This document shows, one piece after another, positions 47,701-58,064 of a stretch of DNA of 60,000 nt; position 1 is the first letter of the stretch; each line of letters begins with the position of its first letter. A program made the position numbers and the translations under genes. This DNA comes from Bolinopsis microptera (lineage: Eukaryota; Ctenophora; Tentaculata; Lobata; Bolinopsidae). The DNA is taken from NCBI RefSeq assembly GCF_026151205.1, contig NC_087074.1, positions 10,575,226 to 10,635,225 of the forward strand, written 5' to 3'. The notes beneath the pieces were generated by a model. The model was given only the letters and a program-made list of their open reading frames with translations, was not told the origin of the DNA and made no database searches.

Positions 47701-50096
47701 TACGTATCGAGAATGACTCGGACCGAAAATTTTCTAAGTCAAAATTTGTAAAAGTTTTCTTGGAAACTACTTTGTTCATGTTTCATGCTACGTACCCTGA
47801 TCATTCTGAGCCGAAAATATATTTTTCGGTTTTTTTGAAGTCCGTACCTACATTCGGAAGGTTGAGGATATGAAGTAATACTGATTGGTTTCATATACTA
47901 ATTATAGAAAACGTGATATTTGGCCCACAGATTTGAAGGAAAATACGCGAATTTGGTCCTCAGATTTAAAGGAAAATGCGCAATTTGACGCGGAGAACTG
48001 AAAAAATCAAGATTTGTCGTGAGGCCAGGATCTGAAAAATCGCGACTTGTCGCGGCAAACGTGAAAAATCGCGATACCGCAAATGCTCCAATTTCCTTTT
48101 GTCCTTACCCTCGAAATTCAGGTTTTAGCGCAAAGCGCCAAAAAATATTTAGAATTTGGCTCCCCCATGAAGAAAATCATTCCTACACCCCTGGATGGGG
48201 ACGGTACCAGTTTGAGTTCTCATTATATTAACACAGCAGTAGCCCTGGTGTCGCTTAGTGAAACCCAAATCACTGAGCAAGGACTCATAAGTACAGGTTT
48301 ATAACGGTCAACTTAATATGTAATTGATATGCAGGGAGGTAGGGGGATGTTTTGCGATATAAGACTTATAATTTCGGCGGAAAATGTATGAAGTTTTAAA
48401 AATCGATTTTGAGGGTGAAGATCGCGTTTTTACTTACCCATCCAGGAATCCCCTTTCTTGTTGGCGAAATTCTCTACTTTCTTTTGATATTTTAAAATTG
48501 AAATTTGACTTGATTGGTGGAGAGTTATGGTTTGTCAAGGTGAACGTTTTAAAATGAAACTACACCCCTGGCAATTTCTGGGTCTACTGATGGATCACAT
48601 GGATGGATCACATCACTAATTATACGTCACATCACTAATTATACGTCATATGATCTGACCTCTAATAATGGAGGGCCCCCCTTTGTCGGCCTCCCCCTGG
48701 CAATACTATAATCTTGGTGAATGGGTGTTGGGTGCATGTAACATGTACGTCATGATCAATACCTCAATATGAATGAGGGGATGATGGGCAATCAGGTAAC
48801 TGACCACCATACGGCCTCAATACTTGTGATGGCTGTATACTTGCTCCTTATCTCATGAATAAGGGATATGTTTTACAGTGTAACAACTAAAAAACAATAA
48901 GTAATAGAAGTAATAATATAGTTACCGGGTAGAGAATGAAGGTATGTAGTCCTATAATATAGTTACCGGGTAGAGAATGAAGGTATGTACTACTATAATA
49001 TAGTTACCAGGTAGAGAATGAAGGTATGTAGTATTATAATATAGTTACCGGGTGGAGAATGAAGGTATGTAGTCCTATAATATAGTTACCAGGTAGAGAA
49101 TGAAGGTATGTAGTATTATAATATAGTTACCAGATAGATCAGAGAATGAAGGTATGTAGTCCTATAATATAGTTACCAGGTGGAGAATGAAGGTATGTAG
49201 TCCTATAATATAGTTACCAGGTAGAGAACGAAGGTATGTAATACTATAATATAGTTACCAGGTAGAGAATGAAGGTATGTAATACTATAATATAGTTACC
49301 AGGTAGAGAATGAAGGTATGTAGTATTATAATATAGTTACCAGATAGATCAGAGAATGAAGGTATGTAGTCCTATAATATAGTTACCAGGTGGAGAATGA
49401 AGGTATGTAGTCCTATAATATAGTTACCAGGTAGAGAACGAAGGTATGTAATACTATAATATAGTTACCAGGTAGAGAATGAAGGTATGTAATACTATAA
49501 TATAGTTACCAGGTAGAGAGTGAAGGTATGTAATACTATATTATAGTTACCAGGTAGAGAATGAAGGTATGTAATACTATAATATAGTTACCAGGTAGAG
49601 AATGAAGGTATGTAGTCCAGTTCCCAGTCCTACAGTAGAGAGTATCCCCAGCCCAACCCACCAGACGCTCCACCAGATCTCCTTGTTTAACCACACCACG
49701 TACTGTAACATTCCACTGTTAATTCAATTGTTGCTGTTTTGCAACCCTTAATGTTTGCAGAAGACTAGAAAATAGGTAACCAAATACCACATTTCAGGGA
49801 ATCTTATTTGAAAGTCAATTTTATTATCTGTCTAACCATACCAGGGCAACATCAGCGGTAAAGAAAAAAAAAACATGTCTCGGGACAGAGATTACGACTT
49901 AGGGAGTTGAGGCTGGTATGGGCCACAAATAATATTCCAATTCAGTTTGTTACGGAGTTTTATATTAACAGAAAGCGATGTAACAGAGTCGATATATTTT
50001 AATTTTTCCGATGGGGTCAGGGTTGGCATACATCGTAGTCCGTCGTCCGATAGTTTCACTGCATCCTAATATTATAAGATAATAGTCTCCAATATA

Positions 50097-50132
<36 letters not shown>

Positions 50133-50739
50133 GATCACACAAATTTTGTAAAACACCAGCAGTAGTGACTGTGCGTATTACAAAGCTTTAATATATTCAG
50201 TATTATCATAGTACTCAGTATTGTTCAATATCGCACATGTTGGATCAACTGACCTTTTGTTGAGCTCCAGGGATGTTGAGGAACAGTAAGATTGCTAAAG
50301 TCACCCCAGCCGTCACCGCTATATTTAACTTGTGCAGCTTTGCACTGTAGGAGTGAGGGGGGCTTATCATAAAAATAGGGTAATTTCAATGTATTTATAG
50401 CAGAAAAGGTTATTATCTACTGTGCAAAGATGCAGTCTGGGTAGCTTCTAATAGTAGTAAGGGTAACTAGTGTAATGTGTGGACTTAAAATCAACAAAAA
50501 CAAAAAACACGAGATCCGGAGGGGGGGGGGAGGGCCGGGGGGGGGGGAACGAGACTAAATACTTACAACTTAAAACCTTTACAAAGTTCATCAAACGTCT
50601 GCCAGCCAAAATAGTAAAATGTTTTCAGAGGACTTCTCCAAAGAGTAATGTTCTTCCGCTCAGCCTCAAGTTCATCCTCAGTACTTACAAGATTTTCTAA
50701 GTCCTCTGATTCATTTAGCAAACCATTTGATTCACCCAT
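44635..50739 (-). CDS. VMP1: VMP1, vacuole membrane protein 1 (first six coding exons)
   Basis: Minus-strand exons 50567-50739, 50254-50344, 49592-49702, 47144-47311, 45677-45728, 44635-44777, all with GT-AG borders and matching phases, encode the N-terminal 246 residues. VMP1 is a multi-spanning ER membrane protein (DedA/VTT superfamily) that scrambles lipids and is needed for autophagosome formation and ER contacts. Family landmarks: [16 protein letters not shown], hydrophobic [77 protein letters not shown] and [15 protein letters not shown]. The start is the ATG at 50737-50739, the first in frame after an upstream TGA; a 9-codon upstream ORF begins right after a 5' UTR acceptor at 50788. 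The expected next segment (NPLFDLAG and the remaining membrane helices, about 160 residues) was not found. Confidence 0.92.
44833..45411. mobile_element. 579-bp TA-flanked TIR element, copy 2 (inverted)
   Basis: Reverse complement of 43798-44376, same length and nearly identical. TA at 44831-44832 and 45412-45413. It inserted into the second copy of a 49-bp tandem duplication (44768-44816 and 44817 onward, resumed at 45412), which dates it after that duplication. Confidence 0.92.
45677..45728 (-). CDS. VMP1: VMP1 exon 5
   Basis: 52 bp micro-exon encoding [17 protein letters not shown], a highly conserved VMP1 segment; phase 0 in, phase 1 out (donor GTTAGT). Confidence 0.9.
46072..47067 (-). 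CDS. TRMT61A: TRMT61A, tRNA (adenine-58-N1)-methyltransferase catalytic subunit, nested in VMP1 intron 4
   Basis: An intronless frame of 331 codons. With TRMT6 this enzyme methylates N1 of adenine 58 in the tRNA T-loop using SAM. Seen: the EGDTV N-terminal barrel, [20 protein letters not shown], motif [18 protein letters not shown], the acidic EFH after it, [14 protein letters not shown] (motif IV), [15 protein letters not shown] and, near the end, [11 protein letters not shown]. The human protein is slightly shorter. The Met seven codons in ([14 protein letters not shown]) matches the family start better than the first ATG. The gene lies wholly inside VMP1 intron 4 (45729-47143), same strand; only 76 bp separate its first ATG from the upstream VMP1 exon. 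An AG (TTTATAG) lies 11 bp before the first ATG. Confidence 0.95.
   Translation of the reverse strand: MHPKGRIMTFATREDVIKEGDTVIVRREGTLEPLVVKRDAQYQLTAGLFRHNDIMGKPFGCKMYSHNKKSTITLLAPSPELWTLSLPHRTQILYASDISLVCLMLELSPGSVVVESGTGSGSLTHALARAVGESGHVHSHEFHKERSEVAAVEFKSHGLDHIVSSYHKNVCEDGFAVQDVADAVFLDLPCPWDAIKHTISVFGPDGGRICSFSPCIEQVQKACSALSEEGFEEIQTFEGIERQYQLSRKRIWEPFVGNERHKKFRSDQRSGDKACNGWLNAYVKGGPKKDGVGHTGYLTFATLPAKDFVQNIVLESKEDVQMAETEKSENS
47144..47311 (-). CDS. VMP1: VMP1 exon 4
   Basis: 168 bp, 56 codons, phase 0 at both ends. It starts [20 protein letters not shown], then [15 protein letters not shown], and ends KVRWESLMW before GTAAGT. The acceptor is preceded by a CT-repeat polypyrimidine tract. 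Confidence 0.93.
47378..47396 (+). repeat. G19 tract
   Basis: Homopolymer followed by CAAGGGGCCAAAAAGGGCC, a context like that of the C35 tract at 56045-56079 (followed by GGGGCCAAAA). An open frame through it is a Pro-run artefact. Confidence 0.95.
47450..47850 (+). repeat. Direct duplication with a period of about 245 bp
   Basis: The block with GTTTTCTTGAAAACTACTTT, TTCATGTTTCATGCTAC, TGATCATT and AAAATAT TTTTTCGGTTTT recurs at about 47715-47840 with a few changes. It is intronic to VMP1 with no coding sense. Confidence 0.7.
48160..48320. repeat. Fragment of the 53.6/58 kb repeat family, inverted
   Basis: 48185-48320 is the reverse complement of about 53570-53690 (GGTACCAGTTTGAGTT, GGTGTCGCTTAGTG, CAAATCACTGAGCA). 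The preceding ATGAAGAAAATCATTCCTACACCCCTG also resembles 56810-56840. Confidence 0.75.
48913..49618. repeat. 41-bp minisatellite repeating the VMP1 exon 3 donor
   Basis: 17 copies of a unit with TATAGTTACCAGGTAGAGAA and TGAAGGTATGTAGT. The copy at the right end is VMP1 exon 3 itself: on the minus strand each unit carries the last ~24 exon bases and the splice donor CTACCTG/GTAACT. A five-unit block (marked by AGATAGATCAGAGAATG) is itself duplicated. Confidence 0.95.
49592..49702 (-). CDS. VMP1: VMP1 exon 3
   Basis: 111 bp, 37 codons, phase 0 at both ends: [20 protein letters not shown], then [17 protein letters not shown]. The last eight codons and the donor are the source or a member of the 41-bp array downstream in the gene. 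Confidence 0.93.
50098..50130 (+). repeat. C33 tract in VMP1 intron 2
   Basis: 33 consecutive C on the plus strand, G on the transcribed strand. Two shorter G runs (50521-50530, 50537-50547) lie in intron 1. Such tracts can form quadruplex structures and are prone to length errors in assemblies. Confidence 0.95.
50254..50344 (-). CDS. VMP1: VMP1 exon 2
   Basis: 91 bp, phase 2 in, phase 0 out (AAAAG/GTCAGT). It encodes [20 protein letters not shown] and [10 protein letters not shown], the first membrane helix. Confidence 0.88.
50567..50739 (-). CDS. VMP1: VMP1 exon 1 (coding part)
   Basis: 173 bp from the ATG to TT/GTAAGT (phase 2). An acidic N-terminus ([20 protein letters not shown]) precedes [15 protein letters not shown], the conserved cytosolic segment before the first helix. 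The 5' UTR extends to an acceptor at 50787/50788 (CTTTCCAG). Confidence 0.9.
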
Positions 50740-51056
50740 CCAGTACCACAATATAAATCAGCAATTTGAAGGGTCATATTTGTTCATCTGGAAAGAAGAT
50801 GATGTTATAACCGATGTCTAATATTAAAGACTAGAGTTTGAAAACAAAGCGGAAAACTGATCGACCAAAACTTTGAAGAGACGTGTTGTTGTATATGTTG
50901 GGGACAGGTTTTGAGTACAACTACGATATCATGGTACACAAGAAGAAAGAGAATAACTTAAAAGCAGTTACAAATCACAAAATCATAAACGAAAATTACA
51001 GAACATTATAATATTAATACATATCATCTTATCTTAATAACAATAACAGGATTAAT

Positions 51057-52056
51057 CAGAGGCACATATTAGGTGCGGTAAAAAAGTCGAAATTATGCGG
51101 TACCGCACCCGACTATAAAGGTAAAATGTGCGGTAAGGTGCGGTAAATTTATACCAATTATGCGGCAAATGTGCGGCAATTTTTCGAAATTTATGCGGGA
51201 ATTGTGCGGTTTTCATTTGCATTTTCTCAAGGACTTTGGAAATTCTAAATGTATAACCGCCGCTCTTATCATAAATAGGTCTGTTTATGTGTTACTGAGG
51301 GTGTAGTTCTTTAGTACTAAGACCATGATTGAACCAAACTCTTGAGCTCGCCATGCTGTTGAGATATCCCCTTGTTTTGCTGATGCAGGTATCTTTTGTT
51401 TCTTGTGTGGTGAGCTTGATGATGGGTCACTGTCTGTAGCTGTTCGTTTCTTTAGGAAACGGTCCATGACGTTGTGATGTGATATAGAGTAATCAGATAA
51501 TGTGGTGAAGTTACGAATGACTACTGATACACTATAATCGAAGTACGGTAACGACGAGGGTTCCATAACGGCCTGGGTCACGGTCCCGAAAGGGCCTGGG
51601 TCACGGTCCCGAAAGGGCTTGGGTCACGGTCCCGATAGGGCCAGGGTCACGGTCCCGAAAGGGCCTGGGTAACGGTCCCGAAAGGGCCTGGGTCACGGTC
51701 CCGAAAGGGCCTGGGTCACGTGGTAACCAGGTCACGTGGCCTAGGCATGAGTTCCAAAAGGGCCTGGGTCACGGTCCCGAAAGGGCCTGGGTCAGGGTCC
51801 CGAAAGGGCCTGGGTCACGGTCCTAAAAGGGCCCGACTTTTAACATATTTTGGTTTTTACACTCGAAAATCTTAACGCGAAAATTTCAAAATTATGAATA
51901 TGCGAAATTACGCGGAAAATGCTAGATTATTATGCGGAAATATGCAGAAAATTACAAAATGTGCGGAAATGTGCGAAAAACAATAATTATGCGAAAATGT
52001 GCGGAAAACGGTAAATTGTGCGATTCCGCACCCATCGCACCTAATATGTGCCTCTG
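51057..52056. mobile_element. 1000-bp hAT-like element with internal minisatellite
   Basis: Inverted ends CAGAGGCACATATTAGGTGC and its complement, exactly 1000 bp apart. Flanks GGATTAAT and GGATTTCA share only GGATT, so the target duplication is eroded or absent. Both halves carry many TGCGGTAA / TGCGGAAA motifs. The internal minus frame 51285-51467 (MDRFLKKRTATDSDPSSSSP, basic KKQK) resembles the start of hAT transposase or zinc-finger-BED proteins. Confidence 0.7.
51570..51836. repeat. 23-bp minisatellite, about ten copies
   Basis: The unit contains GGCCTGGGTCACGGTCCCGA followed by AAG. One copy is expanded by an insertion with CACGTGG twice. It lies within the hAT-like element. Confidence 0.9.
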
Positions 52057-53569
52057 GGATTTCAGGATATTTGAAATGTCTAAAAGTTCAGTAAACATTT
52101 CAATCTATGTCAAGTCAGATATGTAGCAGAACAGGAGAAGGTAAGTCAAATGACACTTGAGAGCGATTATAATTAATACACGTTAAGGTCACAGTATGAT
52201 TCGATAAAGTCCACTAACTAGTGCCACTGTATGACAAAACTACCTCCCCATTTTTACCCATGTCCAAGGATCGACCGGGATCAGATATAATATACAATTG
52301 ACAGCGTGAAAACATTATCAAAGTATCAACAATAAACGCTGACTGGTGCTGATGGATCTTGAAGAGGGTATAATATGTGCAGGTCTATTGTTCTTAAAAT
52401 TTAAAGGTGGTATTGTTGGCATTATTTGTGTAAGACTGCTGTCCCTTAATTCCACAAGTCTTCCCTACAATAATTTGAACAATGGCAAGTAGAAACAATA
52501 GCAGTTACAAATATTATCATTCACAGAGATTCTTAAAAGGAAGGGATCAACAAAGCTATGAAATTTTAAAGCTTTGCAATTGTTAAATATAATCGTCGTC
52601 TTCGTTGCTGATTGGATGTCCTTATCTGATCCAAAGAAGGATTTCAGTCGCGGTCGATCCTTGCCCATATCCATTGAATTTATATAATTGTATATAACAC
52701 CATGCCAGCTCAGGTGTAAAGCATAAGTATGGATAAGTATGGAGATGAAATGGAGGTGAAAATAAATTAGTCGAGTTTTAATTCAAATGTGTGATATCAT
52801 TACAAAATAGCATAATATAATAAATGTTATATTATGTTGATATTTGTTTTGATTTATTATTATTTGGTCTTGTTGTATCTTTGCATTAGTAATATAACTT
52901 TGGTGTTCAGTAATGTTTTAAAATGTTTAGTAAATTTTGTTTTCGTAACTATATTTATTCAGGATGTTACAGAAGGAATCGATTTAATGTAGTTGAAGGA
53001 GTCCTAACTCTCCTCACTTTCAAAAATGGCGTTTCTCTTTATAATGATCTGTGACTCTTTTTTTCAGAGAACGGAACCAAAACCATCTGGCGCAAATAGC
53101 TAGTGGCCACATTTCGGCAAATTTAAAACACCCCTCTCTCTTACTTAGGGTTAACGCCCACATCCCACTTTGTACTCATTTCCAACCCCCCCCCCCCCCC
53201 CCCCCCTCCCTAAGCTGGCTTTTGTAAATTTATTTGAAACGATCCCAAATGGTAAGCTTCCAATTTGAACAAAAATATCGTCTCGTTTTTGGCAAATTGG
53301 GCGACTTCCTGTCCGAGAGCGACTCTTGACCCCGAGAGCCGGATTAGCGTTTTCGGACAAGAGTCGCTTGTCCGACATGAGTCGGATACTGGTTTTGGCT
53401 TTTAACAGTTTTCCGGTATCTTACAATTAAATTAAACTTTAAAAAACAACTGAATAATATTAATTTTTCCACAATATACATCTAATATGATTTACTATTC
53501 TAAAACAGATTATACGTTCGCGTTGTTTTAACAGAGTGCGTGATGTTCACCTAAATCATAATCATTAAC
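52057..53569. other. No gene recognised
   Basis: AT-rich DNA. Contains a C21 tract at 53186-53206 and a possible hairpin from AGCGACTCTTG (53318-53328) and its complement (53358-53368). The minus frame 52465-52674 has no recognisable family. Confidence 0.5.
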
Positions 53570-55200
53570 ATATTAAGTTGACCGTTTATAAACCTTTAGT
53601 AATGATCCATGCTCAGTGATTTGGGTTTCCACTAAAGCGACACCAGGGCTACTGCTTGTTGTTAATATAATGAAACTCAAACTGGTACCAGTCCCCCATC
53701 ACATGGTCCGTAGATTGTTCACATGCCCCTGATTCACGATTTTTTCCTGCATTTAATTTATTATCATACCGAGAACCAAAAAGTGTAGCACCCGATATAA
53801 AGACTAGAACTCCGACCTGACACAACCGCGAACAGCACTTGGACCCCCTAATATCAAAAGAATCCGGAACCTTTGGAGTAATCAGGGAGCATTTACCGAA
53901 ACCATGACTTGTGAGCAAGAAGCAGTAACCTCCCTTGCGTAATCCCGTCTATCTTTACTCCATAGCCTTTATGACACTGGAAGTGATATTGATCCTGAAG
54001 AAAGAAAGTTTGTCTATCAATGTTAGACACTGCACCCACGCTAACTCCAGATGTTTCCTACGGCACGCTCTTCCCATACTCTTACTAAATCTGAAAGAGG
54101 ATTTCCAACACGGGGTTTTCCAGCACTTTACTTATTAGAAATGGATTGATGGAGGGAAAAACACAAGAAAAGCTTGAGTGATCATAATATTTCTTTAGAG
54201 GGGTCCATCTTTTTGCAGGGAAGCCAGGGCAGTGTTGGGATATCAAACATTGCTCGTAAACCATGTTCAAACACTGGGTCCATCAGTTCCTTCCAGTGAG
54301 ATTTCACGTACTCCGTATCATTATTACTATTTGTTTTATCGACCAACGGTCCCTGCATTGGAACACCTATACCATGATATTAAATGACGAAACTTAGTAA
54401 ATCGGCAACGTTTTAATGTGCCAGTCCGAGGACGGTCAAGCAATGGGATGGAATGTCTTGATGCTGAGTCCACTGCCAGATGCCACCTCCGCCAGAGAGC
54501 GTGCTCCTTCAGCCGCTTCCGGACATGTCCTATCGAACCCCAACACGCTGACTATAGAACCCACCACAGCTGTTTTATTCATCATGACTGGGATCTTCGT
54601 TGGTGTACACCATCAGTCCGAATAGGTGGAACATATTATAGGTGAGATTGAATGTGGAGAAAGAAGAGCATATCCCCTTCATCAGCTTGCAGTATTTCCA
54701 GCACTGCTTTCCCTTCTAGTACTGTAAAACACACTGAGCGGGGTAATTAACCCCTTGAAGGGCATTTTTTTGAAATAAAAGAAGCAAGGGCCTTTGTGAG
54801 GGCATCACGTTTCGAATTGATAGCATCAGACACGGTAGGTGCTTGCTTTTGTTTGACAAGCAATTTGGTCTGACCCTTTATCCAGAAATGGCAGAAAAGT
54901 CTAGTGAAAATGTTACTCTCAACATACTTCAACCGAATCAACCCTGCTGTGATGTTAGTATAGTAATTCACAGAAAGGATAAAACCCAGGCCCCAGCCAA
55001 AACCCAAGATAGACCCATGATTTTAGACATTTTAAAGTACTATTAAATAAAAATAAATATCACGTTCTTGGGCCAACAATTATAAACGATTATAATATTA
55101 TGCAACGGATTTTTTACTAGAACAGCCAAAACCGCCAGCAGTTTACAGGCAACTTGTTGGCACCAAAAGATTCGATGGACCAAAACTACAACTGCTGTTG
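53570..55200 (-). pseudogene. Gene-like repeat, copy 1 (function unknown)
   Basis: Aligned with 58065-59695 in the same orientation. Minus-strand signs of exons are kept in both copies: a TTTCTTTCTTC(C)AG acceptor followed by GATCAA...CAGTGTC..AAAGGCTATGGAG. Open pieces include 54470-54590 minus (NKTAVVGSIVSVLGFDRTCP..) and 54843-55046 plus, whose C-terminal stretch aligns loosely with 59329-59511. Frameshifts occur throughout. I do not recognise the product; the CQ(C)..GYGV segment hints at a sushi-type domain. Confidence 0.45.
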
Positions 55201-55261
55201 GGGTCCAACTACAACTGCGAAGTCGAATACTAAAAATAGAAAATACTTCGATAAACTTGAA

Positions 55262-56044
55262 GATACAGGTGAGAACCTAGATTAGAGTATTTATATACCG
55301 AGACATCTTATAGAAGGGTGGGGCCGCTTCTTAGAAATGAGAATGATCATGGTGGTTCCTTCACACAAATGCAGTAACAGTTTGCATTTGTCGAACTCAC
55401 TTTGCTTTTGTTACCGCCATATTGCTTAGTATTTCATATCGGTACTTTAAACCTCAGTTCTACTCAGCTTTAAGAGATTATATTGAGGATATTTTGGTCT
55501 GAAAAGGAAGGGTTTCGGTTACTCTAACTCACATTTACTGGAACACTGAATAAACGTATCGGGGTCACCTGGGGCACGCCGCAAGAGGACCAGAGTGACA
55601 AAACTAACGAGTCACAGTTTAATGAGGCCTAACATTCCGATAAATAAAATGGTAAACTTATTATTCTCGAAAGGGAAAACGTTACATCCAAAGCTACATC
55701 CCAAAGTTTTCCTCCCATAAATTAATTTGTGTTTAAATATACATCTTTTAATCCCAATCTTCGTTTGGTGACCTTTTAATATATCATGTGCAAGGACATC
55801 GACTTTTGACAGGACAAGATAGTGCTAAGATATATAATTACGTTATTATTCATTTCTGATGTAACTTTAAGAGCTTATATAGAAATCATGAATTTTAAAA
55901 AGATAAGTTTGCAGTTAATAAGCAAACACCTAGCAAAGAGAGCAAAATTGTGATTTTAATCAAATTCAACAATTGTCATAAGCAATCGCCCAGACATTTC
56001 AAAGTTTTAAAACCCCTATTCATCTTTGTACCAACTACCGACCG

Positions 56045-56079
<35 letters not shown>

Positions 56080-58060
56080 ATATAATCTCGGGAAGGACGA
56101 AAGGGGCCAAAATTTTGGTGGCCTAATTTGGCCTATCCCGTCATTGCATTAATCCAAATTATCATTATACTGATAAAGTGTATAAAAAACAAAAATTCCG
56201 TCATTGCTATTACCAAATTTTTTACTGTTAAAGTGTAGTAAAAACGATAAATTCCTCATTCTTGGAAATCATTCATATTAAAGCAAAAAAAGTTCAGATT
56301 CTTCTCTTTGACACCCTTTTGAGACCTATAACTGTAAGAATATTTTTCAAAATTTGCAGGACCTAACATTTGACCCCTAAAATTGGAAACTGCAAAGCCA
56401 AAACTTGCTGGAATTTATCATTACACATTTAAATGCTAGATATTAAAATCCTGAAAGCAAACTTTCTGAAATTCTTTTAAATAATACAAATATGCATCCA
56501 TTTTTTCGAACCACACTTATATTTAGCCCAACAGCGTGCTGGCAGGCTCTAATATTGCATTTAAACCGTAAATAATTGAATCGTTACTTAAAACTGTGTT
56601 GAATATTGATCTCTAGTGCCAAAATTGCTAACTACATTTGCCACGAGCAATGTTCGGCCAATAATACACAACTGCTAACAGAAATTGGACAGGACGCAGC
56701 TTTTTATCGCAGTCCTGCCATAAACTTAAAACTTATTATATGCAAGCCTGTCTAGACAATGAATGTTTCGCGATTTTTGACACTCTATGGCCCCCCCCGC
56801 TCCCCACCCATGAAGTAAAAATCATTCGTACACCCCTGAATACCTTCTCAATTTTTAATTTATTGAATAAGAAAGTGGGGGTGGTCCATGCCTGATTGTC
56901 GATGTCAACCCATCGTAATGATAGGTAATCGTTAGGCGATGTCCCCAAGGTCATCAAAAAATATAAGCTTAATAACGGGTCAAGAAATTTTAATTTTATG
57001 ATATATAAGTTACAAATTGTCCAATGTGTAGTGAATACCTACATAAGGTGAAATTTATATAACACTTATTTCTTTGTTATGTTTGTCCCATTTCAAAAAA
57101 AGTCTAAACACAAAACAATTTGCGCAGAATTTGAACATTACAACATTACATCACATTTTTATGGTCAGCGAAATTACCTAAATAGAGTAAATCGAAATAA
57201 TTTAAAGATTCGAAACGACAAAAACTTCTCGATCACTATTGACTATTACACATGTTTTATTGAAAGTTTTAAAATAAGTCAGATAACCAAGATTTAAACA
57301 TCGATATCCTGTGCACGACCACAATTAAATTGAAAAATACTATCTTTTCCGAATGCTTGTATTAATAACATAATGAGTTACGATCCCCTAATAATTGCTC
57401 CCTTTTTAAGGTGTGAGCATATTCCTGCCTTTAATCATAGAGTTCCTAGACATTAAATGAAAAATAAATCTACCGATACCTTGTCTTGCTACTCTCGCAA
57501 CAGGCTAGTTTTATAAATTTAGATTTCTGCTGAACGAAAGCTGATTGCAATGCGCCACACGTATCATTGCGTTCCACCTCATTTATGTTATTTGAAAGAT
57601 TGAACAGAAGTACATTTCTGCATGGTAACCTGTTTGAATTTGGTCGCCGAGTGTTAACATCTGTTCAAATGGTCAGGGGAATCATTTTGTATAAAACCAC
57701 AAACTTTTTAAAAAAACCGACCAAGCAGTGTTTCTGAACGACATTACGACAACGAATGCTACAAAATCAAATAGCACATCAGGCCTAATCTGTCTGAAAA
57801 ACTGAAAAATAAAAACAAAAGGAAGCCAGGTTTAATATTATAGTAAAATTAATTCTCTAAAGCAAAGACCAATAAGTTGGGACAGAAACTTTTCCAAATG
57901 AAACACCTACGTGTATTAATCTGACGCAAATGACAATTCCTTAAATTCCCGATGGCATTAAAACTTGAAACACTGAACACAGCGTGAAATCTGACATATT
58001 GATAACGTGATATTTAACTAATCATATCAATTCCGAATAAGGTTTGAACTAGATCATAAA
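55262..58060. other. Gene-poor stretch
   Basis: AT-rich DNA with a C35 tract at 56045-56079 followed by GGGGCCAAAATTTTGGTGGCC. The segment 56790-56840 resembles 48160-48190. No coding region is supported. Confidence 0.5.
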
Positions 58061-58064
58061 CCTG

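Noticed and set aside
54416-54645. Two overlapping plus-strand frames of about 70 codons
   Set aside because: They overlap in different frames and neither is conserved in the second repeat copy at 58.9-59.1 kb.
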